Origin: Cryobacterium sp. M96
GTDB lineage: Bacteria > Actinomycetota > Actinomycetes > Actinomycetales > Microbacteriaceae
NCBI RefSeq assembly: GCF_002929845.1
Contig: NZ_PJJS01000051.1
Location: forward strand, 131,364-187,822
Length of the DNA stretch: 56,459 nt
Reading direction: 5' to 3'
The notes below the pieces were generated by a model, which saw only the letters and a program-made list of their open reading frames with translations, ran no database searches and was not told where the DNA came from. The position numbers and the translations under genes were made by a program. Each line of letters begins with the position of its first letter. Position 1 is the stretch's first letter. Shown in pieces: positions 17,640 to 25,449 of the stretch.

Positions 17640-18577
17640 CCGATCAGACCACTCCTCCCCGTAGCGAGGCCGCCCGCGTCACGCCGCGGCGGCGGCGCGT
17701 GCCCGCCGAGACGGTGGTGTTCTCCAGCCTGGCCCTGGTCATTCTGGCCGTGGTCGGACTGGGCATTCCCATGCCCTCGCCCACGGTTCAAATCGTGCTA
17801 CTGGGCATCCTCGCCGGTGTGCTGGGCCTGCCCCACGGCGCTCTCGATCCACTGATCGCGCGCCGGGCTGGGCTGTGGCGCACTCCGCTGGGCTTCGCCG
17901 GGTTCAACGCGGTCTACATTCTGGTCGTGGTCGGCGTGGTGCTGCTCTGGCTGGTCGCGCCCGTGCTGAGCCTGGTCGCGTTTTTGCTCGTGTCGGCGCT
18001 GCACTTCGGCTCCGATTGGAATGCGGACCGGTCGGTCGGGCTGCGTTTTCTCGCCGGATTCGGGCTGCTCACCGTGCCGGCGCTGTCGCATCCTGACCAG
18101 GTCAGAGCAATCTACGTGGTGCTGTCCGGTGACGGAGGCGCAGTGGTGGCCAGCGTGCAGGAGTGGCTCGGGCCGATCGCCGTGGCAGGTCTGATGATCG
18201 CTGCCCTGGTCGCCCTGCGACACCGGCCGAGCGAGAGCGTTGAGATCGTGCTCGCCACAGTGCTCGGCCTGGCCACAGAACCGCTGGTCTTCTTCGTGCT
18301 GTATTTCTGCGCACTGCACAGTTTTCGGCACTTGAAGGGAGGATTCCAGGAGGAGCGGGGCGGCGGACGGCAGACGGCCCTCCTGGTCGTGGTCTACACC
18401 GTGGTCCCCCTCCTCGCGGTAGCGGTCTTCCTCGTCGCGTTCGGCCCCGGCGGCGTTCTCAGCGAGCAGATCCTGCAGCTGGTGTTCATCGGTCTGGCAG
18501 GGCTCACCGTGCCGCACATGATGGTGGTGACCTACGAAATTCGTCAGCGACGAGCAGCTGGTGCGGTTCTGCTGTGA
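17636..18577 (+). CDS. blh: Brp/Blh-type beta-carotene 15,15'-dioxygenase
   Basis: 313 residues, about eight membrane helices after a charged 25-residue start. The conserved histidines expected for the iron site of Blh enzymes are all seen: LPHGALDP, SALHFGSDW, LHSFRHLK and VPHMMVV. The enzyme cleaves beta-carotene into two retinal molecules. The ATG at 17636 overlaps the crtY stop by 4 bp; longer upstream frames are antisense-like extensions into crtY and were not used. Paired with crtY this gives a route from lycopene to retinal, the chromophore of microbial rhodopsins. No rhodopsin gene is in the window. Confidence 0.9.
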   Translation: MTDQTTPPRSEAARVTPRRRRVPAETVVFSSLALVILAVVGLGIPMPSPTVQIVLLGILAGVLGLPHGALDPLIARRAGLWRTPLGFAGFNAVYILVVVGVVLLWLVAPVLSLVAFLLVSALHFGSDWNADRSVGLRFLAGFGLLTVPALSHPDQVRAIYVVLSGDGGAVVASVQEWLGPIAVAGLMIAALVALRHRPSESVEIVLATVLGLATEPLVFFVLYFCALHSFRHLKGGFQEERGGGRQTALLVVVYTVVPLLAVAVFLVAFGPGGVLSEQILQLVFIGLAGLTVPHMMVVTYEIRQRRAAGAVLL

Positions 18578-18589
18578 CATCTCCTGCCC

Positions 18590-19264
18590 GTGCCGAGCGG
18601 AACTGTGGTCAGCACTGCGTCGCCCACCAGGGTGATGCCCCCATTCGAGGAGGTCCAGATCTCGGTCGGCTTGCTCGCCGTAGTCGATGACGTACTTACC
18701 GCCTCCCCCACGGCGAGTGCTAAGACCGCAGGAATCATCATCGACGACGCGGCCGTCACCCCACAGTACGTTCGGGTTTTCACACCGGCACGCGAACTCC
18801 ACGCTGTCAGGCAGATCGCACTCGGCAGCCTGTTCAACAACTTCATCATCATCCCGCTCGCACTGCTCCTTTCCGCATTCGCACCATGGGTGTTGCCGTG
18901 GCTGCTGATCATCGGCGGCACCTATTTCTGCTTCGAGGGTGCGGAGAAAGTCACCGAATGGTTCGGCGCCCACCATGAGGCTGACGACACTGAACCGCGG
19001 GATGAGCGAAAACTCGTCTTCGGCCCTACTCGCACCGACCTGATCCTCAGCACAGAGATCATGCTCATCGCACTGGCGGGTCTCGATCCCGATTTCGGGA
19101 CCGGTTTGACGCTCGGCGCCCTGGCGGTGATCGGCCTCGGCGCGCGCATCGTGCGGTCAATGCCGGCCGTGTTCCGGCTCATTCTGGGCCTGAGCATTGT
19201 CGCGATCTTTTCCGGAGTGTCGCACTTTCTGGAACGGAATCGGACAGACCGCGTAGCGGCCTGA
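18590..19264 (+). pseudogene. Degraded second copy of the DUF808 gene
   Basis: Clearly paralogous to 14739–15632, but damaged. The equivalent of the start ATG is ATC (18659–18661) although the GAGGAG site before it is kept. Two internal segments are missing in frame: the stretch between IGLG and ARIVRSMPAVF (about 35 residues) and the stretch between that motif and the final LGLSIVAIFSG helix (about 60 residues). The remaining 224 codons are open from GTG 18590 or ATG 18635, so a short product is possible. It follows the blh gene by 12 bp. I read it as a decaying duplicate rather than a functional variant. Confidence 0.75.
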
Positions 19265-19270
19265 CGAGAG

Positions 19271-19310
19271 CCTCGTGGGCGTCGGCGTGCTGCTCGCCGT
19301 CATCCACTAA
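19271..19310 (+). pseudogene. 3' remnant of a second lysE copy
   Basis: Forty bases, encoding LVGVGVLLAVIH and a stop, match the end of the LysE gene (FVAVGVLLAVLH, ending at 16306). They sit 7 bp after the degraded DUF808 copy. The order DUF808–lysE is therefore preserved in the second block, with nearly all of lysE deleted. The stop overlaps the stop of the convergent minus-strand gene. Confidence 0.7.
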
Positions 19311-20011
19311 GAATCTGAGGATGCTTCTGCGTCTACCCGGGCTGCGAATTCCTCCATGCCTGTGGCGATGTTCTCTTGTCGAGAGTCGTCATCTTCGGGG
19401 TTGTCAGGAGCGTCATACGGCCAAGACATGTACACGTTGGGGTCGATCACGAGGAACGCGGCCAGCGAGCTGCTCGGGATCGCTTCATAGTCGCGCACCT
19501 GCTCGTCTGACTGGTCCATGCCCATCCAGGCGATACCCGTGTTTTCTGGCAGGACAACCCAGCCTTGACCGCGGAACACCTCGGCGAGATCTGGTGGGAC
19601 GCTGGCATGCACCTGAGCGAAACCGCGGGTGGTGAGGGCCGGTGCGAGAGTATTGAGGAGTTCCCGGCACACCTGCGCGGATCCACCGGTGATCAGCAGC
19701 TCGAAGACGGCGGTGCCGTGATCGCTGATGATTGCATCGTCGATGTCATCGTCGGTGGAGTCTTCGTCGAGCTGATTTTCGTCAACGTAGCTGTCCGGTT
19801 CGGTGACAAGAGCGCCGAGAAGCCGGCCGTCATCGGTTTCGGCGACGAGGGCCAAAGCCATGGACTCAATTTGGAGTTCGATGGTGTCGTCGAAATAGGT
19901 CTCAGGCGCGTCATCGACTTCGGCCTGCGGATGTTCAGCGAACAACGCGACGAAAGCGGTCCGATGCTTCTTATTGAGGCGTCGGACTCGGAAGCTCAGT
20001 TTCTCGCTCAT
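19307..20011 (-). CDS. Acidic protein of unknown function, GNAT-like pattern
   Basis: 234 residues, strongly acidic, with an Asp/Glu run around residues 70–95 and another near the C-terminus. I do not recognise a named family. The alternation of strands and helices (GRLLGALVTEP, AVFELLITGG, LAPALTTRGFAQVHASVPPDLAEVFRGQGW) recalls an acyltransferase (GNAT) fold, but no acetyl-CoA loop is clear. I chose ATG 20011 because GAGAGG lies 7 nt upstream; the frame continues upstream to 20065 without a better site. No signal peptide or membrane segment. It ends against the DUF808–lysE remnants. Confidence 0.7.
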   Translation of the reverse strand: MSEKLSFRVRRLNKKHRTAFVALFAEHPQAEVDDAPETYFDDTIELQIESMALALVAETDDGRLLGALVTEPDSYVDENQLDEDSTDDDIDDAIISDHGTAVFELLITGGSAQVCRELLNTLAPALTTRGFAQVHASVPPDLAEVFRGQGWVVLPENTGIAWMGMDQSDEQVRDYEAIPSSSLAAFLVIDPNVYMSWPYDAPDNPEDDDSRQENIATGMEEFAARVDAEASSDS

Positions 20012-20124
20012 GCTTGAGCCTCTCGACGATGTTCTGCGTGCTGTCATGCTCCGGTATCGGAACAATCGAATTTATCATGCGGGCCAGAGCAACATTGGCA
20101 CTCCGCTCCACACCCCCCGCTCGT

Positions 20125-20143
20125 CCTGACGCTCATCGTCAGG
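20125..20143. other. Hairpin in the divergent gap 20012–20298
   Basis: Arms CCTGACG and CGTCAGG with a 5-nt loop lie between two divergent genes. No T-run follows directly, so an operator or an RNA structure in a leader is as likely as a terminator. Otherwise I see nothing in this 287-bp gap. Confidence 0.35.
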
Positions 20144-20298
20144 GAAGCATACTTCCACTTCTATTTCTTGATCTCGTGCCGAGACGAAGAGTTTTCGCAT
20201 GGCGCCAAGGTAGCCCGCTGCCAATGAACGTGGCTACTGTGGCGAGACGTTCGTCTTGCGACCCGAGCGGGGCGAGAAAAACAGAATCGAGACCGATC

Positions 20299-21033
20299 AT
20301 GGGAAAACTCGACGGCAGGATCGCGCTGGTGACAGGCGGTTCCGTGGGTATGGGCGCGGCGGATGCGACGCTGCTGGCAGCAGAGGGAGCCCGGGTCATC
20401 GTGGCCGACATAGCCGATGACGCCGGACAGGCGCTGGCGGATTCGATTGGCGGCGTCTACCGACACCTCGACGTGGCAGACGAGGCGCAGTGGAAGCAGG
20501 TGGTGGCCGACGTCGACTCCACCGTCGGTCACATTGACATCCTCATCAACAACGCCGGAATCGTCGCGTTCACGCCTGTTGCCACCACAGAGTTGGAGGA
20601 GTGGAACCGCGTCATCGGCATCAATCTGACCGGAGTCTTTCTAGGCATCCGCTCGGTCGCTGAATCAATGAAAGCTGCCGGCGGAGGCGTCATCGTCAAC
20701 GTGTCGTCCACCGCGGGAATCATGGGCTACTCCAACCTGAGCGCCTACGTTGCCAGCAAGTGGGGAGTGCGCGGACTTACAAAAGCCGCGGCCCTGGATC
20801 TCGGCGCTGACAACATCCGCGTAGTCTCGGTGCACCCGGGCGGCATCCGTACACCGATGACCGCCGGTATGGAAAGTTTGGAGATGTACGCGGGGCAGCC
20901 GATCCCGCGCATTGGCGAGCCTGAGGAGGTGGCGAAGCTGATTCTGTACCTGGTCGCCGACGCAACCTACTCCACCGGCACCGAATTCATCGCCGACGGC
21001 GGTGCGACGGTTGGGCAAGTCCTGAACGTGTGA
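20299..21033 (+). CDS. SDR family oxidoreductase (hydroxysteroid dehydrogenase-like)
   Basis: 244 residues, classical SDR: TGGSVGMGAADATLL cofactor loop, VADIADD (Asp at the end of strand 2, favouring NAD), NNAG, catalytic Ser in VSSTAG, and YVASKWGVRG with Tyr/Lys. The C-terminal part (SVHPGGIRTPM) is typical of the 3-alpha/20-beta-hydroxysteroid dehydrogenase group, though the real substrate is unknown. I chose ATG 20299; the open frame upstream to 20014 lacks SDR homology. A 31-bp stretch (20814–20844) is nearly repeated at 25395–25425. Confidence 0.88.
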   Translation: MGKLDGRIALVTGGSVGMGAADATLLAAEGARVIVADIADDAGQALADSIGGVYRHLDVADEAQWKQVVADVDSTVGHIDILINNAGIVAFTPVATTELEEWNRVIGINLTGVFLGIRSVAESMKAAGGGVIVNVSSTAGIMGYSNLSAYVASKWGVRGLTKAAALDLGADNIRVVSVHPGGIRTPMTAGMESLEMYAGQPIPRIGEPEEVAKLILYLVADATYSTGTEFIADGGATVGQVLNV

Positions 21034-21036
21034 GCG

Positions 21037-21431
21037 TCAGGTCGCCGGTTTTGACCCCTGCGGAGTGACGACCACCTTGCCGAGCGCACACCCTTGTCTG
21101 AGGGCAGGGACGCCCATCCGGCGCCCGGTCAGCAGGCCAAGCGCAACGCCGATCGTCGCGACCCCAGAAGCGTGGGCACTGCTCCGCCAACGCAGAAATA
21201 GCGGCCGTCCGAAGCAAGCGCCTACCGTGACTGAATAGTCCAACTCGACGATTTGCTGCTTCAGTCGCTTTGTCTCGGCCTGCGCGTCAGAGGCCATTTT
21301 CGAAAGGATGGCACAACACGGGCGGGCAGATGATGGGATTTCGATGGGAAGTTTTTTTTTGGGATTTTCCATCTTCTCGGTATTGCGGTTTGCTCTCCGT
21401 GCCGCTTGGATGCTGGAGATGAACGGTTCTC
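21037..21431. other. Gap with a possible oxidoreductase 3' remnant
   Basis: No convincing intact gene here. On the minus strand the segment ending at 21037 reads ALRQGCALGKVVVTPQG before a stop, which resembles the C-terminus of zinc-type medium-chain quinone reductases (ALxxGxALGKVVVTP). The upstream part of that frame is not recognisable, so this may be a 70–80 bp gene remnant. A run of nine T near 21350 is flanked by short complementary arms (gatgg / ccatc) and might serve as a weak terminator. Confidence 0.3.
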
Positions 21432-21968
21432 ATGTCCCGAGTCAATGATGCGCCGGTTGTCGCGGTTCCCGTCTCCCGTGCGACAGGGGTTATGGTCGCG
21501 GTGCTCCGCGTCGGTGTGGCACTGATGTGGATCCAGAATGTCGCCTGGAAGATCCCTCCGGACTTCGGCCGAGCACAGGAGAACGGACTTTACTTCTGGG
21601 CGAGCCAGGCGATCGCCCATCCTGTTCTACCGCCCTACTCCTCACTCGTCGAAGCCGTCATCCTGCCCAATATCGAGGTCTTCGGGTGGTTCACCCTCCT
21701 CGTCGAAGGCGGACTCGGGGCTTTTCTGCTCATCGGCCTCGCCACGCGTTTCTGGGCTGTCGTCGGCATCGGCCAGACCCTGGCAATCACGCTTTCAGTA
21801 CTTTTCGCCCCGAACGAATGGCACTGGTCGTACTATCTCATGGCGCTCGCTCACCTCGCGATCTTCGCGACCGCAGCTGGGCGAAGCTATGGAATCGACG
21901 GTCTCCTTCGCCAGCAGTGGGTGCAATCCTCAGGGCGCGCGGCCCGACTGATGATGAGGCTGTCATGA
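21432..21968 (+). CDS. DoxX-like membrane protein
   Basis: 178 residues with four hydrophobic helices. The opening helix (VLRVGVALMWIQNVAWKIPPDF), the central GLGAFLLIGLATRFWAVVGIGQ and the closing SYYLMALAHLAIFATAAGRSYGID match the DoxX/DoxD superfamily, small subunits of thiosulfate:quinone oxidoreductase and similar membrane redox proteins. Function here is not established. It is the first gene of a five-gene run whose members overlap or lie within 6 bp. The ATG at 21432 has only a distant GGAG, so the start is reasonable but not firm. Confidence 0.75.
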   Translation: MSRVNDAPVVAVPVSRATGVMVAVLRVGVALMWIQNVAWKIPPDFGRAQENGLYFWASQAIAHPVLPPYSSLVEAVILPNIEVFGWFTLLVEGGLGAFLLIGLATRFWAVVGIGQTLAITLSVLFAPNEWHWSYYLMALAHLAIFATAAGRSYGIDGLLRQQWVQSSGRAARLMMRLS

Positions 21969-22360
21969 GGCGATCACCAGCCGGATCGAGCGCCTTCGAC
22001 CGCGCTAGCGTCCTTCTCGGCCTGGCCTCACTTGTGTTTGCGGGCTTTGTGTTCGGCGCCCAGCTTCCGACCGAATTCGACTTCGTGCACATCGGGGCAA
22101 CTGGTGCTGTCGTTCTACTTGTGAGTGGCACACTCGCCATCGCCGGCGGTGCCACTCGGCGCCCCGCGCTCTACGCTGCCGCCGGTGTTCTGCTGACCGT
22201 CGCCGCGCTCGTGCAACTCGCAGGGCTCGCGGCGTCTTTCAGGCCGCTGGGGGGCGACGCCTCCACCATGGCGGTCACCGGTGGTCTCGGCCTCGGGCTT
22301 CTCATGCTCGCCCGCGCTGTCCGTTCGCTCATTCGCACCCACGATTCCGACGAAAGGTAA
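21965..22360 (+). CDS. Small multi-pass membrane protein, unknown
   Basis: 131 residues with four hydrophobic helices and short polar loops; no family recognised. The ATG lies in the ATGA overlap with the end of the DoxX-like gene, so the two are translationally coupled and their products may form one membrane unit. A frame opening further upstream overlaps the DoxX gene in another frame and was not used. The acyl-CoA-dehydrogenase-like gene starts 6 bp after its stop. Confidence 0.7.
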   Translation: MRRSPAGSSAFDRASVLLGLASLVFAGFVFGAQLPTEFDFVHIGATGAVVLLVSGTLAIAGGATRRPALYAAAGVLLTVAALVQLAGLAASFRPLGGDASTMAVTGGLGLGLLMLARAVRSLIRTHDSDER

Positions 22361-22366
22361 GCCGTA

Positions 22367-23551
22367 ATGGACCTGAATTCACGCGTTCAGCCCGTGCTCG
22401 ACGTTGCACGAACTCACGCCCACGCAGTAGATGCGGATGGGCGTTTTCCACATGAGGCCGTCGCGGCCCTGCGCGAGTCCGGTTTGCTCGGACTCACTCT
22501 GCCCACTGAGGTTGGTGGTCTTGGTGCGGGGCCACGCGAGCTCGTCGAGGTCATCAGCCAGCTTGCGGGAGCGTGCGGGTCGACCTCCATGATCTATCTG
22601 ATGCATGTGAGCGCTTCCATGCCCGTCGCAGCCGCACCGCCAGCGGGGATGCCCGCACTCCTCGAGGATCTCGCCAGCGGTCGCTCTCTTGCCTCCCTCG
22701 CGTTCTCTGAAGCGGGTTCCCGCTCACACTTCTGGACTCCGGTGTCGCGCGCGACCTCGACGTCAGACGGAATGCATATTTCGGCGAAAAAGAGTTGGGT
22801 GACCTCCGCAGGCCACGCGGATGTCTACATCATCTCTACCGGGACTGCGGATGCCGAGACCGTCGACCTGTTCGCGGTCCCGGCAGATAGCCCGGGGCTC
22901 AGCGTTGACCGGCCGTGGAGCGGTATGGGATTGCGTGGGAACTCCTCGAGCCCGATGACCATCGACATGGATTCTTCCGAGGGATTCCGTCTCGGGACGG
23001 CCGGTAGCGGATTCGGGCTCATGATGAGTTCTGTTTTGCCGTGGTTCAATCTCGGCAACTCGGCTGTGTCTATCGGGCTCAGCCGTGCGGCCGTCGACGC
23101 AGCGGTGAGGCATACGGTGGGAACCCGGCTGGAGCATCTCGACCAAAGCCTGTCAGCGCTACCGACAATTCGGGCGCAGTTGGCGAAGATGTCAATCGAT
23201 CTCGCGAATGCGAGCGCGTACCTTGATCGGGCCGCTGGTCGCGTGGCTGACCCGCAGGAGGATACCCCCCTATTCGTGCTCGGCAGCAAGGCATCATCGA
23301 ACGATGCCGCACTGCGAATTACGGATGCCGCGATGCGCGTCTGCGGCGGTGCGGCGTTCTCGGAGCACCTGCAAATAGATCGGTACTTTCGCGATGCCCG
23401 CGCGGGCCACGTGATGGCTCCGACATCCGATGTGCTCTATGAGTTCTACGGCAGGGCGATCACTGGCCGCCCACTTTTCGACGCCCCGGAAACCGTCGCG
23501 GCACCCGCCGCCCAAACTCGTGACACTGCCTCTACGGGTGCTGCAGCGTGA
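22367..23551 (+). CDS. Acyl-CoA dehydrogenase-superfamily flavoprotein lacking the usual catalytic Glu
   Basis: 394 residues with the acyl-CoA dehydrogenase fold: N-terminal helices with LGLTLPTEVGGLGAGP, the flavin-binding middle (SLAFSEAGSRS, KKSWVTSAGHADVYII), and the C-terminal helical bundle (IDRYFRDARAGHV). Where true dehydrogenases carry the catalytic base in an IYEGT-like motif, this protein reads VMAPTSDVLYEF (about residues 345–356), so the Glu is absent. That places it nearer to the non-dehydrogenase members (for example DszC-like oxygenases). RBS AAAGG precedes ATG 22367. It overlaps the next gene in a GTGA. Substrate unknown. Confidence 0.8.
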   Translation: MDLNSRVQPVLDVARTHAHAVDADGRFPHEAVAALRESGLLGLTLPTEVGGLGAGPRELVEVISQLAGACGSTSMIYLMHVSASMPVAAAPPAGMPALLEDLASGRSLASLAFSEAGSRSHFWTPVSRATSTSDGMHISAKKSWVTSAGHADVYIISTGTADAETVDLFAVPADSPGLSVDRPWSGMGLRGNSSSPMTIDMDSSEGFRLGTAGSGFGLMMSSVLPWFNLGNSAVSIGLSRAAVDAAVRHTVGTRLEHLDQSLSALPTIRAQLAKMSIDLANASAYLDRAAGRVADPQEDTPLFVLGSKASSNDAALRITDAAMRVCGGAAFSEHLQIDRYFRDARAGHVMAPTSDVLYEFYGRAITGRPLFDAPETVAAPAAQTRDTASTGAAA

Positions 23552-24360
23552 GTGCGCCCCTGATCATCGGCTCCGTTGCGTACTCTCCCAATGTCGTACC
23601 CATCTGGGAAGGGATGCGAGACTACTTCGCCGAGACCTCAACGCCGATCGACTTCATGCTGTTCTCAAATTATGCGAGTCTGGTGGACTCCCTCATCACG
23701 GGAACAATCGATCTCGCGTGGAATACCAACCTGGCCTGGGTGCGCACTGTCGCCCAGACGGATGGAGCATGCCGTGCACTCGCGTCCCGGGATACGGACC
23801 TTGTGTTCCAGACGGTGTTCGTCGCCCGAGCAGGCAGCGGTTTCACCGGGCTGGAGAGTCTTCGTGGACGTCGACTTGCCCTGGGGTCACGCGATTCAGC
23901 GCAAGCCGCCATCCTTCCCGTACATTTCCTGCGTGAGGCGGGGATCGGCGAAACGGATGTCGATCTCACTCGCATCAATAGCGATGTCGGGAAACACGGT
24001 GATACTGGCAGGAGCGAACTCGACGCCCTTCGCGCGGTGCTCGAGGATCGGGCGGATGCTGCGGCGATCGGCATCAACACGTGGCAAGCGATCGGTCGCG
24101 GTGAGCTCCTCCCCGGCGCGTTCGAGTCCTTCTGGATCTCCCCCGAGTACAGCCACTGCACCTTCACCGCCATGCCGTCGCTGACGATCGACCGGTCGGA
24201 CGAGTGGGTGGCAAACCTATTCGCGATGGACTGGGAGAACCTCGAACATCAGCGAATCCTCGAGATGGAAGGCCTGCGGGCGTGGGTGTCGCCGAAACTT
24301 GACGGGTATGCCTCGCTCATCGCGGCCGTGCGGGAACAGAAAGTATCGGACCGATGGTGA
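23548..24360 (+). CDS. PhnD/SsuA-type periplasmic-binding-fold protein without signal peptide
   Basis: 270 residues resembling phosphate/phosphonate ABC transporter binding proteins (PhnD): IIGSVAYSPNVVPIWEGM, DFMLFSNYASLVDSLITGTIDLAWN, and LESLRGRRLALGSRDSAQAAI. There is no signal peptide or lipobox, and no ABC permease or ATPase beside it, so a cytoplasmic role is likely. Some proteins of this fold act as enzymes (MqnA/MqnD in the futalosine pathway), which is a precedent rather than a claim. GTG start in a 4-bp overlap with the flavoprotein gene; the radical SAM gene begins 7 bp before its stop. Confidence 0.78.
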   Translation: MSAPLIIGSVAYSPNVVPIWEGMRDYFAETSTPIDFMLFSNYASLVDSLITGTIDLAWNTNLAWVRTVAQTDGACRALASRDTDLVFQTVFVARAGSGFTGLESLRGRRLALGSRDSAQAAILPVHFLREAGIGETDVDLTRINSDVGKHGDTGRSELDALRAVLEDRADAAAIGINTWQAIGRGELLPGAFESFWISPEYSHCTFTAMPSLTIDRSDEWVANLFAMDWENLEHQRILEMEGLRAWVSPKLDGYASLIAAVREQKVSDRW

Positions 24361-25376
24361 CCGCGAGCCCTCCGGTAGGCGCGGGCCTGCTCCTCGACCT
24401 GGTCGAGAACGTGAGCCGGGTGGCAACAGGCCGTACGGCTTCTGTCGACTTCGGGACATGCGATCGGGAGGCCGCCCTGGAACTCATCTCAGCGTGGTGC
24501 CTTTCGAGTGGGAATGAGATCGTCAGCATGGTGGGGTCGGCCATCACCGTGCTCCACGGCCGCTCGCCCGACCCGCTCGCCGGGCTCGATCCCGGTCAGC
24601 TCCCAGGATCCCGGGTCTGGGTATATACCAATTTCGATTGCAATCTGGCTTGCGACTATTGCTGCGTTCGGTCGTCTCCGAAGGCAGAGCGGAGAGCCAT
24701 CGGAATGGATCGAGTCCGGCAGATCGCGCACGAGGCTGCAGATGCCGACGTCAAAGAGCTCATCCTCACCGGCGGAGAGCCGTTCTTGCTGAATGACCTC
24801 GACGAGTTGGTCAATGCCTGCACGAACAAACTGCCCACGACGTTGCTCACCAACGGCATGCTTTTTCACGGCAGGCGGCGCGAGCGCCTGCGTCGAATGG
24901 ACCGCTCCCAGCTCGTGCTGCAGATCAGTCTCGACTCTGCCACATCCGAGATCCATGACAGCCACCGCGGCTCCGGGTCCTGGGCCAGGGCCGTCGCGGG
25001 CATCCAAATCGCACACGACGAGGGATTTCGAGTCAAGGTCGCAGCCACTTTGCCGGCCGACCAGATGCACGAACTCGCGCCGTTTCACGCCTTTCTCGAT
25101 ACTCTCGGTATCCTGCGGGACGACCAGGTAATCCGCGCACTCGCCCACCGCGGAGTCGCTGAATCCGGCATAGAACTGACCGTTGACTCGCTCATACCCG
25201 AGGTGACGATCACCGCCGACGGCGTTTACTGGCATCCCGTTGCCGCCGACCACGACGACCAATTCGTAACGGAAAACATCTTCCCGCTTGCAGATGCGAT
25301 CGCTGAAGTGACCCGCCGATTCATCGCGCATCGCCGTTCCGCCAACGCAATCTCGGAATGGTTCCCCTGCGCGTGA
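24354..25376 (+). CDS. Radical SAM protein with a TusA-like N-terminal domain
   Basis: 340 residues. The iron–sulfur motif CxxxCxxC is at Cys96, Cys100 and Cys103, followed directly by a fourth Cys; ILTGGEPFL provides the SAM-binding GGEP. The barrel continues to about residue 300 and the protein ends WFPCA, with another Cys. The first 70 residues look like a TusA/SirA domain by pattern (GLLLDLVENVSRVATG, then LISAWCLSSGNEIVSM), but the CPxP sulfur-carrier cysteine is replaced by SPPV. No SPASM domain is evident. It closes the five-gene operon and overlaps the PhnD-like gene by 7 bp. The reaction is unknown. Confidence 0.82.
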   Translation: MVTASPPVGAGLLLDLVENVSRVATGRTASVDFGTCDREAALELISAWCLSSGNEIVSMVGSAITVLHGRSPDPLAGLDPGQLPGSRVWVYTNFDCNLACDYCCVRSSPKAERRAIGMDRVRQIAHEAADADVKELILTGGEPFLLNDLDELVNACTNKLPTTLLTNGMLFHGRRRERLRRMDRSQLVLQISLDSATSEIHDSHRGSGSWARAVAGIQIAHDEGFRVKVAATLPADQMHELAPFHAFLDTLGILRDDQVIRALAHRGVAESGIELTVDSLIPEVTITADGVYWHPVAADHDDQFVTENIFPLADAIAEVTRRFIAHRRSANAISEWFPCA

Positions 25377-25394
25377 CCGTATCGGCTCGGCGAG

Positions 25395-25425
25395 CATCCG
25401 CGTGGTCTCGGTTCACCCGGGCGGC
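25395..25425. repeat. SDR gene fragment, near-copy of 20814–20844
   Basis: Thirty-one bases agree at 29 positions with the SDR segment encoding IRVVSVHPGG. The fragment sits between the end of the radical SAM gene and the IS30 remnant, and ends 4 bp before the IS30 terminal repeat. It forms a direct repeat with the intact SDR gene around the intervening 4.5 kb. Confidence 0.6.
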
Positions 25426-25428
25426 GAA

Positions 25429-25449
25429 TTCAGGTGGTGTGTGCAACAC
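25429..25449. repeat. IS30 terminal inverted repeat, left copy
   Basis: Starts ttcaggtggtg and matches the reverse complement of 30441–30461 at 19 of 21 positions. It marks the outer end of the left IS30 remnant. Confidence 0.7.

Noticed and set aside
16307..19310. Rhodopsin gene near crtY–blh
   Set aside because: I looked for a seven-helix protein with a retinal-binding lysine in helix G; none of the nearby membrane proteins fits.
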